Of a DNA stretch of 64,000 nt, positions 16,415-26,233 are shown one piece after another. The DNA comes from an uncultured Bacteroidia bacterium (GTDB lineage: Bacteria; Bacteroidota; Bacteroidia; Bacteroidales; F082): NCBI GenBank assembly GCA_902801625.1, contig CADCJI010000004.1, forward strand, positions 94,329-158,328. The letters are read 5' to 3'. Each line of letters opens with the position of its first letter. Within the stretch, counting starts at the first letter, position 1. The notes under the pieces are model-generated. The model searched no databases and was not told where the DNA came from. It saw only the letters and a list, made by a program, of their open reading frames with translations. Both the position numbers and the translations under genes were made by a program.

Positions 16415-17973
16415 AAAAGTTGTTCTTAATAATCATGTATGTGTTTTCAATGACAACAATTTGCATTGGGCAAAGACAGACCATTAATGGGCCATGGACC
16501 AATGTCGATTATCAAGGAAAACGGTTCAGACTTGCAAGTGTTGAAATAGATAGGCCTAACAACCAAACTATCGTTATGATTGAAGTTGAGGCGACAAAGG
16601 ATATTCGAGAAATGAAACCTCCTATTTGTGAACCAAGAATTATTGGAGAACATTGGGAAAGCATGTATCCACATATGGAAAATGGTAAATGGATTGATGA
16701 AAATGATTATTTTGGATTCATGACAGATGAAGGTAAAATAGGTGAAGGTGGATACTCTGGTGATGGGAATAAGTTTTATCCTGCTCTTTGGGAAAGAGTA
16801 AAAAAGGGAACTATTCATTCGTATTTACTTGTATTTAATGTTGCTATACCACCAGGAGAAACCTCTATTACTATTAAAAGCGGTAATGGAGAGTGTTCAT
16901 GGTCTGGTTTTGCTTCTCTAGGTTTTAATTGTACACTTTATAATCCAATGCCTAAGTTAAAGCAAATTAATGTAAGTGAGACAATTCTTAAATCTATGAT
17001 TGACAAACAGAACGATGGAATTGCAGGAATATATGAGATTCTTGAACGAGATGGTTTGAGACTGGCTTGCATCAAACACGAAGGTGTATATAAGATAATT
17101 TATCTTTCAGGGGGCACAATAAAAGGTTGGAATAGTGGAGAAATCAAAGCAACGTTAAGCGAAACATCGGTGCCAGGACTATTCAAAGCAGATTGGTACA
17201 ACGAACATAAACAAATTGAAAAAGAAACAGTATTAATAGGCTTTGACAAACTAACCATGGAGGTGAAAATAGGAGAAGAAGCTGTCAGTTATTTCCAAAT
17301 GTATCCTACGGCTCAAAGTTCCACCTCAGTAAGCGAAAACAGCACGATTGCATCTTGGACAGGAACAGGTTTTGCTATCGGTAATGGCTATATTGTAACA
17401 AACAATCATGTTGTAAGTGAAGCCCAATCCATCAGCATCAAAGGTGTAAAAGGCGATATGAACACTGGATATACTGCAGAAGTTGTTGCGACCGACAATA
17501 TAAATGATATTGCAATACTGAGGATAACAGACAGCCAGTTTGCTGTTTTCGGAACTATTCCGTATGCTGTCCAGCAACGGATGGCTGATGTCGGAGAGGA
17601 TGTATTTGTGCTTGGCTATCCTCTGACGCAGGCTTTGGGCAATGAAATAAAACTAACCAATGGCATCATTAGCTCACGAACAGGTTATCAAGGAAACATT
17701 TCCACATATCAGATGTCAGCACCTGTGCAGCCAGGCAATAGTGGCGGACCTATGTTTGATAACAAAGGCAATATAATTGGCATTGTAGTGGCAGGAGTGC
17801 CCGGAGCCGAGAATGTAGGCTATGCAATTAAGACTTCGTATCTTAATATACTTATCGAGAGTGCTGGACTAAATATCAAACTTCCCTCTAACAATACTAT
17901 TTCGACCTTATCATTAGCGGAAAAGGTTAAGCGTGTGAAGAATCTTGTGTTTTATATTGAGTGCAGCAAATAG
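16411..17973 (+). CDS. Exported trypsin-like (HtrA-type) serine protease
   Basis: Predicted periplasmic protease, 520 aa. A signal peptide (MKKLFLIIMYVFSMTTICIGQ) is followed by a 290-residue N-terminal region of unknown fold (INGPWTNVDYQGKRF). The protease domain is at about 310-490, with the catalytic triad H333 (VTNNHVV), D366 (NDIAIL) and S444 (QPGNSGGPMF). No PDZ domain is present, unlike DegP. The large N-terminal part is not a standard HtrA feature. It overlaps the DUF2971-like gene by four bases, pointing to a common role that cannot be named from sequence. Confidence 0.85.
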   Translation: MKKLFLIIMYVFSMTTICIGQRQTINGPWTNVDYQGKRFRLASVEIDRPNNQTIVMIEVEATKDIREMKPPICEPRIIGEHWESMYPHMENGKWIDENDYFGFMTDEGKIGEGGYSGDGNKFYPALWERVKKGTIHSYLLVFNVAIPPGETSITIKSGNGECSWSGFASLGFNCTLYNPMPKLKQINVSETILKSMIDKQNDGIAGIYEILERDGLRLACIKHEGVYKIIYLSGGTIKGWNSGEIKATLSETSVPGLFKADWYNEHKQIEKETVLIGFDKLTMEVKIGEEAVSYFQMYPTAQSSTSVSENSTIASWTGTGFAIGNGYIVTNNHVVSEAQSISIKGVKGDMNTGYTAEVVATDNINDIAILRITDSQFAVFGTIPYAVQQRMADVGEDVFVLGYPLTQALGNEIKLTNGIISSRTGYQGNISTYQMSAPVQPGNSGGPMFDNKGNIIGIVVAGVPGAENVGYAIKTSYLNILIESAGLNIKLPSNNTISTLSLAEKVKRVKNLVFYIECSK

Positions 17974-18001
17974 AAAAGCCAATAGTCAATTGCCCGTATA
18001 C

Positions 18002-18526
18002 TCAATCATATAGGTCAATAAACTCATACGAATTCCCCATCGCCTCCAAAAACCTAATAAAGTCCTCCTGGCTAATAATAATCGTCCCCGTGTTGTCATT
18101 GGGATGGAAGCTCAGGCGAGGGGCATTCAAGAGGTTTTTGTCGATGAAGAGGTGTACCTCGTGGTTCTCGTCGTTGATGAGGCCGAAGGGGGAGACGCTG
18201 CCGGGCTTCAGGCCAAGGTATTTCTCCATGCGAGCTTCCGAGGCGAAGGTCAACTTGCCTTGGTGCAGACGCTGCTCCAGGTCGTGGATGTCCATCTGGT
18301 GCATGCACTCGAAGATGACGAGGTAGTGCTTGTTGCCCTTGTGGTTCCTGAAAAACAGGTTCTTGCAGTGCGTCGCCTCGAACTTGCCCCAGTAGGCCAA
18401 CGACTCCTCGATGGAACCCAAAGGCGGGTGAAACTTGATGTCGAAGTCGATGCCGAGGCCGAGCAGGGTGTCCACTACCTTCTGCTGCCGCTCACTCAAG
18501 GGTTGGTTGATTTCTGATGGTTTCAT
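18002..18526 (-). CDS. Prolyl-tRNA editing protein of the YbaK/ProX family
   Basis: Free-standing editing domain that hydrolyses mischarged aminoacyl-tRNA(Pro), usually Ala-tRNA(Pro). The 174-aa length fits the ProX type. Seen: the DFDIKFHPPLGSIEESLAYW segment, the GNKHYLVIFECMHQMDI strand region, a conserved Lys/Phe/Ala stretch (GKLTFASEARM) and the GLKPGSVSPFGL motif typical of YbaK domains. The gene converges with the serine protease and has its own short spacer upstream filled with a repeat family. The exact amino acid removed cannot be read from sequence. Confidence 0.88.
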   Translation of the reverse strand: MKPSEINQPLSERQQKVVDTLLGLGIDFDIKFHPPLGSIEESLAYWGKFEATHCKNLFFRNHKGNKHYLVIFECMHQMDIHDLEQRLHQGKLTFASEARMEKYLGLKPGSVSPFGLINDENHEVHLFIDKNLLNAPRLSFHPNDNTGTIIISQEDFIRFLEAMGNSYEFIDLYD

Positions 18527-18539
18527 AGTTTTCTTTATT

Positions 18540-18782
18540 GGGATTGCTTCGCAAGAAATCTTTCAAAAATAGTGTCTTTTATGTTTTGGTATTGCTTCGC
18601 AAGAAATCTTATTAAAATCTTATGTAAAAATCCTTCAAAATCAGACTTTAATAGATTTTTCTTATAATTTTTGATAGATTTCTCGGCTTTAGCCGATACC
18701 ATAGTTTAACTTTATTGTGCATCTTTATTTTTGATAGATTTTGTATTGATTTTTGATAGATTTCTTGGCTTTAGCCAATACC
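18540..18782. repeat. Four copies of a hairpin repeat in inverted pairs
   Basis: Units GG(G/T)ATTGCTTCGC-AAGAAATC are at 18540-18560 and 18588-18608. Inverted units GATTTCT(C/T)GGC-TTTA-GCC(G/A)ATACC are at 18677-18700 and 18759-18782. Each unit has its own small stem (TTGC/GCAA or TTGGC/GCCAA). The DNA between is made of AAAATCT and TTTTTGATAGATT words. It fills the whole spacer between two minus-strand genes and matches the element at 12525-12642. Confidence 0.7.
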
Positions 18783-18786
18783 ATAA

Positions 18787-21594
18787 CTATAACTTACTTT
18801 TCAGTGCTTTACCTGTATATGATGTCTTGCACTTCACCAAGTCCTCAGGTATGCCTTCAAAGACGATTTCGCCGCCCTTGTTGCCGCTCTCGGGACCCAG
18901 GTCGATGACCCAGTCCGCCGACTTGATGACATCCATGTTATGCTCGATGATGATGACGCTGTGGCCGTTGGCAATCAAGGCGTTGAACGACTCCAGCAGC
19001 TTGTTCACATCGTGGAAATGCAGGCCCGTGGTCGGCTCGTCGAAGATGAAGAGCGTGGGCTTCTCCACCTGTCCCTTGATGAGGAAATAGGCTAGCTTCA
19101 CGCGCTGCGCCTCGCCGCCCGAAAGCGAACTCGACGACTGCCCAAGCTTCAAATAACCCAAACCGACTTCCTGCAAAGGCTTCAAGCGGTTGACGATGCG
19201 CCCGACGATGGGGGTCTGCCGCTCCGACGAGTGCTCGAAGAAGTCGATGGCCTCCTCGATGCTCATGTTGAGGATGTCGGAGATGTGTTTGCCGTCGTAT
19301 TTGATTTCCAGCACCTCTTCCTTGAAGCGCGTGCCGTGGCAAGCCTCGCATGGCAGGTAGACGTCGGCCATGAACTGCATCTCGATCTTTTGCACGCCCT
19401 CGCCCTCACATTCCTCGCAACGACCGCCCGGCACGTTGAACGAGAAGAAGGCAGGCTTGATGCCACGCAGTTTGGCCAATTTTTGCTCCGAAAACAGCGT
19501 CCGTATCTCGTCGTATGCCTTCAGGTAAGTGGCTGGATTAGAGCGCGACGACTTGCCGATGGGGTTCTGGTCGATGAACTCGACGGCCTGGATGAGGCGC
19601 AGGTCGCCTTCCAAGGCCCCATAGCTGCCGCATTTCTCGGCGTTCTCGCCCAGCTGCCGTTTCATGGCGGGGTAGAGTACATCCTTCACCAAAGTCGACT
19701 TGCCCGAGCCGCTCACGCCTGTGATGACGGTCATCATGTTGAGCGGGAAACGCACGGTGAGGTTCTTGAGGTTGTTCTGCGTCGCGCCCTTGATGACGAT
19801 GGCGTTGGCGCTTTTGCGTCGGCGGGTGGGCACGGGGATGCTCATCTTGCCCGTGAGGTATTGCGTGGTGAGGCTCTTCTCGCAGTTGATCAGATGCTTG
19901 ATGTCGCCCTCAAATACGACTTCGCCGCCAAAGGCACCTGCCATCGGCCCGATGTCGATGATGTAGTCGGCGGCACGGATGATCTCCTCGTCATGTTCCA
20001 CCACGATGACGGTGTTGCCGATGTCGCGCAGGCGTTTCAGCACCTTGATGAGTTGCTCGGTGTCGCGGGAGTGCAAGCCGATGCTGGGCTCGTCCAAGAT
20101 ATAGGTGGAGCCGACCAAACTACTGCCCAAAGAAGTCGCGAGGTTGATGCGCTGCGACTCACCGCCCGAGAGCGTGTTGGAGAGACGGTTCAGGGTCAGA
20201 TAGCCCAAGCCCACCTCGATGATGAAATCCAAGCGGTTGTTGATTTCCACTAGCAGGCGAGAGGCGATTTTGCTGTCGGTCTCGTCGAGTTTGAGGTGGT
20301 CGAAGAAGGCCTTCAGTTCGTCCAAGGGCATCAGCACAAGGTCGGTGATACTCTTGCCGCCCACCTTCACATATTGCGCTTGTCGGCGCAGGCGCGTGCC
20401 GTGGCATTCGGGGCAGACCGTCTTGCCACGATAACGCGACAGCATCACGCGGTATTGTATCTTATACGACTGTGTTTCAACATAGTTGAAGAAGTCCACG
20501 ATGCCTTCGAAGTACTGGTTGCCGGTCCAAAGGAGGCTCACCTGTTCGTCGGTGAGTTCGTAGAACGGCTTGAAGATGGGGATGCCCACCTTGTCGGCCA
20601 CGCGGATGAGGGCGTCTTTCCACTCGCTCATCTTCTCGCCGCGCCAGCAGGCGATGGCGTTCTCGTAGATGGACAGGCTCTTGTTGGGCACCACCAGGTC
20701 GGGGTCGATGCCGATGACGCTACCGAAGCCTTGACAGGTGGGGCAGGCGCCGTAGGGGTTGTTGAAGGCGAACATATTGGCCGTAGGCGGTTCGAAGGTG
20801 ATGCCGTCGGCCTCGAAACGCGACGAGAAGTCGGCTTCCTTGCGCTCGCCGTCGAGTTCGCTGATCACCTGGCAGGTCTCCTTGCCCTCGTAGAAGGCGG
20901 TCTGCACCGAGTCGGAGATGCGCCCGATGGCGTCGTCCATGCTCTCATTGACCTTGATGCGGTCGATGAGCAGCTTCACCTTCTTCTCGCTGACCTTTTT
21001 CTTCTGGTCGAGGAAATCCTCGATTTTAATGATCTCGCCGTTATATAATATACGGTAGAAGCCCTGCTGCATGAGGATGTTGAGGTGCTCTTCGAGGCTG
21101 CGGCCTTCGGGAAGGTGAAGCGGCGCGACGATGTAGGCCGTGCTACCCGTCGGCAGGCCGAGGATATGGTTCACCACGTCCATCACCTGGTGCTTCTTGA
21201 CCAGTTTGCCCGAGGCAGGGGAGTAGGTCTTGCCGATGCGGGCATAGAGGAGTTTTAGGTATTCGTAAATCTCGGTGCTTGTGCCCACGGTGGAGCGCGG
21301 GTTGTGTGAGTTCACCTTCTGCTCAATGGCGATGGCGGGCGAGAGGCCCGTGATGCTCTCCACATCGGGCTTGTTGAGTCGGCCCATGAACTGTCGCGCA
21401 TAAGAACTCAAGCTCTCCACATAGCGGCGCTGGCCTTCAGCATACAAGGTGTCGAACGCCAAGGACGACTTGCCCGATCCCGACAGGCCAGTGATGACCA
21501 CCAACTTGTTCTTCGGAATCTGCAAACTGATGCTTTTCAGGTTGTTGACCTTCGCGTTGCGGATGGTGATATAAGATGGTTTGTTTTCTTTCAA
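18787..21594 (-). CDS. uvrA: Excinuclease ABC subunit A
   Basis: Damage-recognition ATPase of nucleotide excision repair, working with UvrB and UvrC. The 935-aa length is standard. Two ABC modules are visible: Walker [14 protein letters not shown] near residue 34 and [13 protein letters not shown] near 630, signature [12 protein letters not shown] and [12 protein letters not shown], and the zinc-finger cysteines [24 protein letters not shown] and CEACHGTR. The start at 21594 lies 20 bases after a TACCTTTG promoter box. It is a single-gene unit. Confidence 0.98.
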   Translation of the reverse strand: MKENKPSYITIRNAKVNNLKSISLQIPKNKLVVITGLSGSGKSSLAFDTLYAEGQRRYVESLSSYARQFMGRLNKPDVESITGLSPAIAIEQKVNSHNPRSTVGTSTEIYEYLKLLYARIGKTYSPASGKLVKKHQVMDVVNHILGLPTGSTAYIVAPLHLPEGRSLEEHLNILMQQGFYRILYNGEIIKIEDFLDQKKKVSEKKVKLLIDRIKVNESMDDAIGRISDSVQTAFYEGKETCQVISELDGERKEADFSSRFEADGITFEPPTANMFAFNNPYGACPTCQGFGSVIGIDPDLVVPNKSLSIYENAIACWRGEKMSEWKDALIRVADKVGIPIFKPFYELTDEQVSLLWTGNQYFEGIVDFFNYVETQSYKIQYRVMLSRYRGKTVCPECHGTRLRRQAQYVKVGGKSITDLVLMPLDELKAFFDHLKLDETDSKIASRLLVEINNRLDFIIEVGLGYLTLNRLSNTLSGGESQRINLATSLGSSLVGSTYILDEPSIGLHSRDTEQLIKVLKRLRDIGNTVIVVEHDEEIIRAADYIIDIGPMAGAFGGEVVFEGDIKHLINCEKSLTTQYLTGKMSIPVPTRRRKSANAIVIKGATQNNLKNLTVRFPLNMMTVITGVSGSGKSTLVKDVLYPAMKRQLGENAEKCGSYGALEGDLRLIQAVEFIDQNPIGKSSRSNPATYLKAYDEIRTLFSEQKLAKLRGIKPAFFSFNVPGGRCEECEGEGVQKIEMQFMADVYLPCEACHGTRFKEEVLEIKYDGKHISDILNMSIEEAIDFFEHSSERQTPIVGRIVNRLKPLQEVGLGYLKLGQSSSSLSGGEAQRVKLAYFLIKGQVEKPTLFIFDEPTTGLHFHDVNKLLESFNALIANGHSVIIIEHNMDVIKSADWVIDLGPESGNKGGEIVFEGIPEDLVKCKTSYTGKALKSKL

Positions 21595-21613
21595 AACGCA
21601 AAAATTGAATCCG

Positions 21614-21621
21614 CAAAGGTA
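21614..21621 (-). promoter_or_regulatory. -7 promoter box of uvrA
   Basis: TACCTTTG on the minus strand, 19 bases before the ATG. The remaining part of the 21595-21811 spacer shows no other feature. Confidence 0.55.
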
Positions 21622-21811
21622 GAGAAAAGCGGGGAAATAGGAGAGAGTTGAGAAGAAAAAATCCTTAAATAATCGCTATTGAGAGTCCGCATAGCGAGCT
21701 GATGATGGAGAAATCTACCATAGCTATTATTAGGTGCCATAAATTCTGATAACGCACATGCAGTTTGTATTGCAGTACTATTTTGAGAAGCTTTTCGCTG
21801 TTCAGAGCGGT

Positions 21812-22843
21812 TCATTTTGCCGCCACCCCACACAAGTGGAACAGCACCCTCGCCCCGACGTTGCCGTCCCAGTCGCCGCCGTCGGGCGAAGGGGAGACTT
21901 CGCAAAGGTCGAAGCCGATGATGTCCTTGCCAGCCTCGCGGATGCGGTTGAGGAGGTACATCAGCTCCTCGTATTCCAAGCCGCCCGGCACGGGTGTGCC
22001 TGTGTTGGGGCAGAGCTTCGGGTCGAGGGCGTCGATGTCGATGGAGAGGTAGACCTTCTTGGGCAGTGCAGCAATCATCTCATCCACGATGTCCTTCCAT
22101 TTGGCACCTTCGTAGATGCGGCGGCGGCAGTCGCGGTCGAAGAACACCTTAATCCTATTGGGTTGGCTCTCAGCAAGTGCCTTCTCCTGGTGACAGTAGT
22201 CGCGGATGCCGACTTGAACGAGCTTCTTCACATTGCTGAATTGCAGCGTGTTGTAGAAGATGGAAGCGTGTGAGTATTTGAAGCCCTCGAAAGCTTCACG
22301 CAGGTCGCAGTGGGCATCGGCGTGAAGGATGCCGTATTCCACACCGAGCTGGTTGAGGTATTGGTGGTAGGCGAGGGGACAGCTGTGGTCGCCGCCCAAA
22401 AGACCGACCACCTTGCCTTGTGCCTTCCAGTAGGCGATGCGTTCGCGCAGCCAGGCGTTTTTCTGTTCGGTGGCATCTTCAATCATGTCATACATCATTT
22501 CGTAAGTCTTTGGGTCGTCATCGATGGTGCCTTCATACAATGCGTTGATGATGTCCTCGCTGATGGGTGCCATCTTGTCGTGGAGCTCGCGGAGTTCGGT
22601 AGGGAATTCGTCCATCCAGATGCCTTTTTGCCAGAGGTCGGGATAGTCGTGGTGGCAGAGGTCGACTTGCAAGGAAGCCTCCATGATGGTGGCAGGACCG
22701 TCGACGGTGCCACGGTTGTAGCTCGTGGTGAGTTCCCATTCGACGGGTATGATGATGATTTGCGCCTCTTCGGCGGTGCAGGGCAGACCGTAAATACCTG
22801 AATCGGCGACGGCTGCGGCGTTAGGGTCAAAAACGTTTTCCAT
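21812..22843 (-). CDS. Agmatinase/arginase-family ureohydrolase
   Basis: Manganese-dependent hydrolase of the ureohydrolase superfamily, 343 aa. Metal-binding motifs are intact: LLGGDHSCPLAYH, LHADAHCDLREAFEG and YLSIDIDALDPKLCPNTGTP. The N-terminal region (IPVEWELTTSYNRGTVDGPA) fits agmatinase-like proteins, which make putrescine and urea from agmatine. Arginase or formiminoglutamase activity cannot be excluded without activity data. It is divergent from the unknown gene at 22932, with promoter boxes for both in the 88-base spacer. Confidence 0.88.
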   Translation of the reverse strand: MENVFDPNAAAVADSGIYGLPCTAEEAQIIIIPVEWELTTSYNRGTVDGPATIMEASLQVDLCHHDYPDLWQKGIWMDEFPTELRELHDKMAPISEDIINALYEGTIDDDPKTYEMMYDMIEDATEQKNAWLRERIAYWKAQGKVVGLLGGDHSCPLAYHQYLNQLGVEYGILHADAHCDLREAFEGFKYSHASIFYNTLQFSNVKKLVQVGIRDYCHQEKALAESQPNRIKVFFDRDCRRRIYEGAKWKDIVDEMIAALPKKVYLSIDIDALDPKLCPNTGTPVPGGLEYEELMYLLNRIREAGKDIIGFDLCEVSPSPDGGDWDGNVGARVLFHLCGVAAK

Positions 22844-22862
22844 ATTTTTTTAATTTTTTTTG

Positions 22863-22870
22863 CAAAAATA
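22863..22870 (-). promoter_or_regulatory. -7 promoter box of the agmatinase-family gene
   Basis: TATTTTTG on the minus strand, 19 bases before the ATG at 22843. Confidence 0.5.
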
Positions 22871-22901
22871 AGAAAAATAAAGATGGTATTTCAAAAATTA
22901 G

Positions 22902-22909
22902 TATTTTTG
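22902..22909 (+). promoter_or_regulatory. -7 promoter box of the 22932 operon
   Basis: TATTTTTG on the plus strand, 22 bases before the ATG at 22932. It is the mirror partner of the box at 22863. Confidence 0.5.
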
Positions 22910-22931
22910 CTCCATTAATAACTAAAACAGA

Positions 22932-23783
22932 ATGTCTGATAATATACTGATTCCTTGGTATGCGATGGAGACTGATCCTGGACGACAAAAGTGTTTCAAT
23001 CGCCCCACCTCAGCGGTGTACATTTGGAAGCCTCAACCCAAGCCTGAGCCAAAGCCAGAGCCTGCTCCAACGCAAAATAGCCAGCTAAAACCAAAGTCCG
23101 TGCGGAAGCAACCTCAAGTGATTTATAGGCCAGCAGATGTGGTGATGATGGAACTGACGGTGAAAACGCGGCATGATCTGGTCAAAGACATTTCTTTCGA
23201 GTGGTCGAAGGCCGACTTTTATCACGACCTTTGCATCTCGTGGTTCAACGAACAGAAAACGAAAGGTCTCACCGAAGTGGTCTATCTTTGTGGCGAAGAA
23301 GTAATCGAGGCGACGGGAAAAGTGCTTGTATGTTGCCTTGTCTGTCGGTACTCCGATGGCCATCTTGAGGGTTTCACTCCTGGTTTGGAAAAGAAAGACA
23401 ATGAAAACGAGCCCGCAATCATGGCAGTTGAAGTTAAGTCTGACTATCAAAAGCCACGATTTGTTGACAATGCCGAGGCATTCAAGAATGCTCTTCAAAC
23501 CATAGCTGACTATGCCCCATACGAGGGATGGAAACAACGATTCCATAGCGGGCTAAGGATCATGCAAGACGAAACGGTGAAGTTTTATGGGCAAAAGGAT
23601 ACTTTCAACATTCAACCACCTTATTTCAGGTATCTATATGCAGCCCAAGTCACGCATCTTGGTTTCGGTATGGGGTCTTGGTTCGACTTGCCTATGGTGG
23701 GTTCCGAGAGTTTCAAGGCTGTTACCAAGCTGTTTTCCACCCAACGCCACAATGCCATCATGTATGCAATCAATAACTGTTAG
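22932..23783 (+). CDS. Protein of unknown function with Lys-Pro-Glu linker
   Basis: Not recognised. The 283-aa protein has no signal peptide or membrane segment. After 32 residues there is a proline-rich charged linker (KPQPKPEPKPEPAPTQ), then a mixed alpha/beta domain of about 210 residues with three cysteines around LVCCLVCRYSDG. The end of the gene is unusual: its stop TAG begins two seven-base units TAGCTAT that run into the start codon of the next gene. It is probably co-transcribed with 23793, whose product has membrane segments, so it may be a cytoplasmic partner of that protein. Confidence 0.65.
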   Translation: MSDNILIPWYAMETDPGRQKCFNRPTSAVYIWKPQPKPEPKPEPAPTQNSQLKPKSVRKQPQVIYRPADVVMMELTVKTRHDLVKDISFEWSKADFYHDLCISWFNEQKTKGLTEVVYLCGEEVIEATGKVLVCCLVCRYSDGHLEGFTPGLEKKDNENEPAIMAVEVKSDYQKPRFVDNAEAFKNALQTIADYAPYEGWKQRFHSGLRIMQDETVKFYGQKDTFNIQPPYFRYLYAAQVTHLGFGMGSWFDLPMVGSESFKAVTKLFSTQRHNAIMYAINNC

Positions 23784-23792
23784 CTATTAGCT

Positions 23793-25202
23793 ATGACCGA
23801 ATATACACTCTATCCCATAAACAACAACAACGTCGATTGGCCGTTATACCATCTGGTGGCGCATTTCATGAAAAACAGCTACCATCTCGACGGTATTACT
23901 GTCGGCGACGGACAAACTGAGCTTTTCAAACCTTTTGATGACGATGCCGTGCAGGAGAAGCGCTCTTATGAGTATAAACTGGTCTTTCCCAACGAAGAGT
24001 TGACAGTGAGCTACCCAGAAGAAATCCTTGACCAGGAAGTGGTCGTGTTGAAGAGTTACATTCCGATAGAGCATATGGGGATTCCCAACGCTTTCGATCC
24101 CGATGACGACGGAGTGTGGTATCAGGATATCCCGTTGGAGTATTTTTGCTATTCCGACAATGGTCACGGTCCGACGTTGAAACATGTTCATACGGATATG
24201 CCCAGCGCATTTCCCAGTTTTGTCTACAATGGCGATTTGTTCGCCAAGGCGGTGGCTTCACTCCTTGATTTTTTGCGTAGGCACAACCTTACGGAATTTT
24301 CATGGTATGAACGTCTACAGACTGTGCTTCAAATGCTTGAAGGAAATGCCAACGAACTGCACATTCTGCACAACGCTGGCTTCTTCGACCACAATGAGCT
24401 ATGGAATTGGCTGGAGGATTATGACATCAATAAACGCGACATTGTGAAGACAAAGGACGGTTATCTCGCCCAACTGAAGCGTTATGCCATGTTTGTCTTG
24501 AATCATCTCAACTGGGAGAAAGGCACTCCTATTGGAGAAAATGACCGTGAGAAACGGGTTGGGGTGTATCAGAGGCTTACCGAAGAGAAAATGGCTGCTA
24601 TCACTGACGAGATGGCACGACGCATGAAATTGCTACAGAACAAGCTCGAAAAGTATAGGACTAACGCCATCGAAAGACGTATTTTTGCATTAACTCCTGG
24701 GTCGCCCGCAACACCTGTTGATGTGGGCAAGCGTAACAATAGGACTTTCTTAATAATCATTGGTGCGTTTGCCGCAATGGTGCTCCTTGTTTTCGGCTTG
24801 GTCGTTGGTCTTGGAGGCGAAGCAGCTCGCAATGCGGCCGTTGCCGTTGGCGGCATAGTGGCCATCGTTACAGCAGGTGTCGCCGCGGCAACTGCACGCA
24901 GCTATCAGCATCGGCATCCGGCAGGGTTTAGATATGTTCTGCTCTTTGTCGGTATCATCCTTCCTTTTCTTTTAGGTTGGATGGGCAACAAACTCATGTA
25001 TGCGCTGAAAGATGACGTCTCGCCACAAGCTTTGATGGTTTTTGTCCTCATGCTGATGACAGTGGTCATCGTGGCCTCGGTATTGTTGCGCCGCAAGCAG
25101 CCCGATGAGCGTCATGCGCGACCTTATACGGTGGCTATTCTTGTCGCCGTGATGGAGATCATAGGCCATTTTGTTGGCGGATTCGTACATTTTGTGGAAT
25201 AG
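23793..25202 (+). CDS. Protein of unknown function with soluble N-domain and C-terminal membrane helices
   Basis: Not recognised. The 469-aa protein has a large soluble N-terminal part (about 1-300, acidic, aromatic-rich, ending in the coiled-coil-like MARRMKLLQNKLEKYRTNAIE). Four or five membrane helices follow (about 310-335, 340-365, 375-395, 405-430, 445-465). It starts nine bases after the stop of 22932 within a pair of TAGCTAT heptads. The arrangement suggests a membrane-anchored partner of the 22932 product, facing the cytoplasm because there is no signal peptide. No enzymatic motif is visible. Confidence 0.65.
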   Translation: MTEYTLYPINNNNVDWPLYHLVAHFMKNSYHLDGITVGDGQTELFKPFDDDAVQEKRSYEYKLVFPNEELTVSYPEEILDQEVVVLKSYIPIEHMGIPNAFDPDDDGVWYQDIPLEYFCYSDNGHGPTLKHVHTDMPSAFPSFVYNGDLFAKAVASLLDFLRRHNLTEFSWYERLQTVLQMLEGNANELHILHNAGFFDHNELWNWLEDYDINKRDIVKTKDGYLAQLKRYAMFVLNHLNWEKGTPIGENDREKRVGVYQRLTEEKMAAITDEMARRMKLLQNKLEKYRTNAIERRIFALTPGSPATPVDVGKRNNRTFLIIIGAFAAMVLLVFGLVVGLGGEAARNAAVAVGGIVAIVTAGVAAATARSYQHRHPAGFRYVLLFVGIILPFLLGWMGNKLMYALKDDVSPQALMVFVLMLMTVVIVASVLLRRKQPDERHARPYTVAILVAVMEIIGHFVGGFVHFVE

Positions 25203-25287
25203 AAACGAAAAAGTATAAATAGAACACATCTCAATGTAAAACTTGGCGCTTTTCTATGCGCCGCAAAAACAGAAAGGAAAAACAACA

Positions 25288-26064
25288 ATGAAAACTTTAA
25301 AAAACAAAAAACTGTTTACGGCTTTAATGCTGTTGTGTTTGAGCTTGATTTCAAGTTGTGTAATGGCTCTGCCATCAAGTTCAACTAGTTTTTACTTGTC
25401 ATCTCCTACTTTCAGTAATGGTTCTGATTATGGTGACTTGTTGTATAATGGTGATTTCTATTGTAGAATCTACTTTGTGGGAAATTATTTGTGCGATCAT
25501 AATTACAACATTCAAATCTATGAAAGAGCTGTGGTTGAAACAATGTACAAAGATGGTACGAAAAATCTAGGGACTACTAGTACTCTGTATAATTTTGATC
25601 GTTTAGATACGAATAATAATAGGGTTTACACACGAATTTGCAAAGATGGCAGTAAAGAAACCTTTACGGTAAAGAGTGATTATTCATGCACACTAATTGG
25701 CTTTGCATCCACATGTTATTATACCGTAGGGTACAAACAACAGCAAACTTATAGTAATACTCCTGTCCCAAACAACGGTTCATATAACAATTCGTACAAT
25801 AACAATAATACAGGTGGATCAACATCTCGTACATGTTCTTTATGCAATGGAAGTGGTAGATGTTGTGGCGCAGGCAATGTCGCATTTTCCAACCAATATT
25901 GCGGAGGTACAGGACGTTGCCATCCTTGCAATGGTACAGGGTGGATGACAAATACTGTTACAGGCAATAAGACGAAATGCACCTATTGCGGAGGATCTGG
26001 AGTATGCTCTCATTGCAGAGGAACTGGGTCTTGTGAACGATGTGGTGGATCGGGAAAACACTGA
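25288..26064 (+). CDS. Lipoprotein with DnaJ-type CxxCxG zinc-finger repeats
   Basis: Predicted exported protein of 258 aa with signal MKTLKNKKLFTALMLLCLSL and a lipobox-like ISSC. The middle 140 residues are aromatic and polar. The C-terminal 75 residues carry CSLCNGSG, CHPCNGTG, CTYCGGSG, CSHCRGTG and CERCGGSG, the zinc-binding repeat of DnaJ, but there is no J-domain. In DnaJ these repeats bind unfolded substrate. An exported lipoprotein carrying them is unusual, and zinc binding outside the cytoplasm is inference. ATG 25288 is used because the signal begins there. The 26065-26233 spacer shows no clear gene. Confidence 0.7.
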   Translation: MKTLKNKKLFTALMLLCLSLISSCVMALPSSSTSFYLSSPTFSNGSDYGDLLYNGDFYCRIYFVGNYLCDHNYNIQIYERAVVETMYKDGTKNLGTTSTLYNFDRLDTNNNRVYTRICKDGSKETFTVKSDYSCTLIGFASTCYYTVGYKQQQTYSNTPVPNNGSYNNSYNNNNTGGSTSRTCSLCNGSGRCCGAGNVAFSNQYCGGTGRCHPCNGTGWMTNTVTGNKTKCTYCGGSGVCSHCRGTGSCERCGGSGKH

Positions 26065-26207
26065 TTTGCCTTTGAGTGATGTGATTATCCAGCTTGTCGC
26101 AAAAGAAGGCGATTACTTATAGGAATGAACAGCGTTGGGAGGAGAGCGAGTTTGCCATGGTCGAAAATTTGATGGGCAAAATTGGATATAAATTAGGAAT
26201 ATATTTT

Positions 26208-26215
26208 TACTTTTG
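26208..26215 (+). promoter_or_regulatory. -7 promoter box of the MBL-fold hydrolase gene
   Basis: TACTTTTG, 18 bases before ATG 26234. It overlaps the TTG at 26213, which argues against that codon being the start. Confidence 0.5.
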
Positions 26216-26233
26216 CGCGTTCAAAATGGAATT

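Noticed and set aside
19231-20253. Long open frame on the plus strand across uvrA
   Set aside because: It mirrors uvrA codons; composition is typical of an antisense shadow in GC-rich coding DNA.
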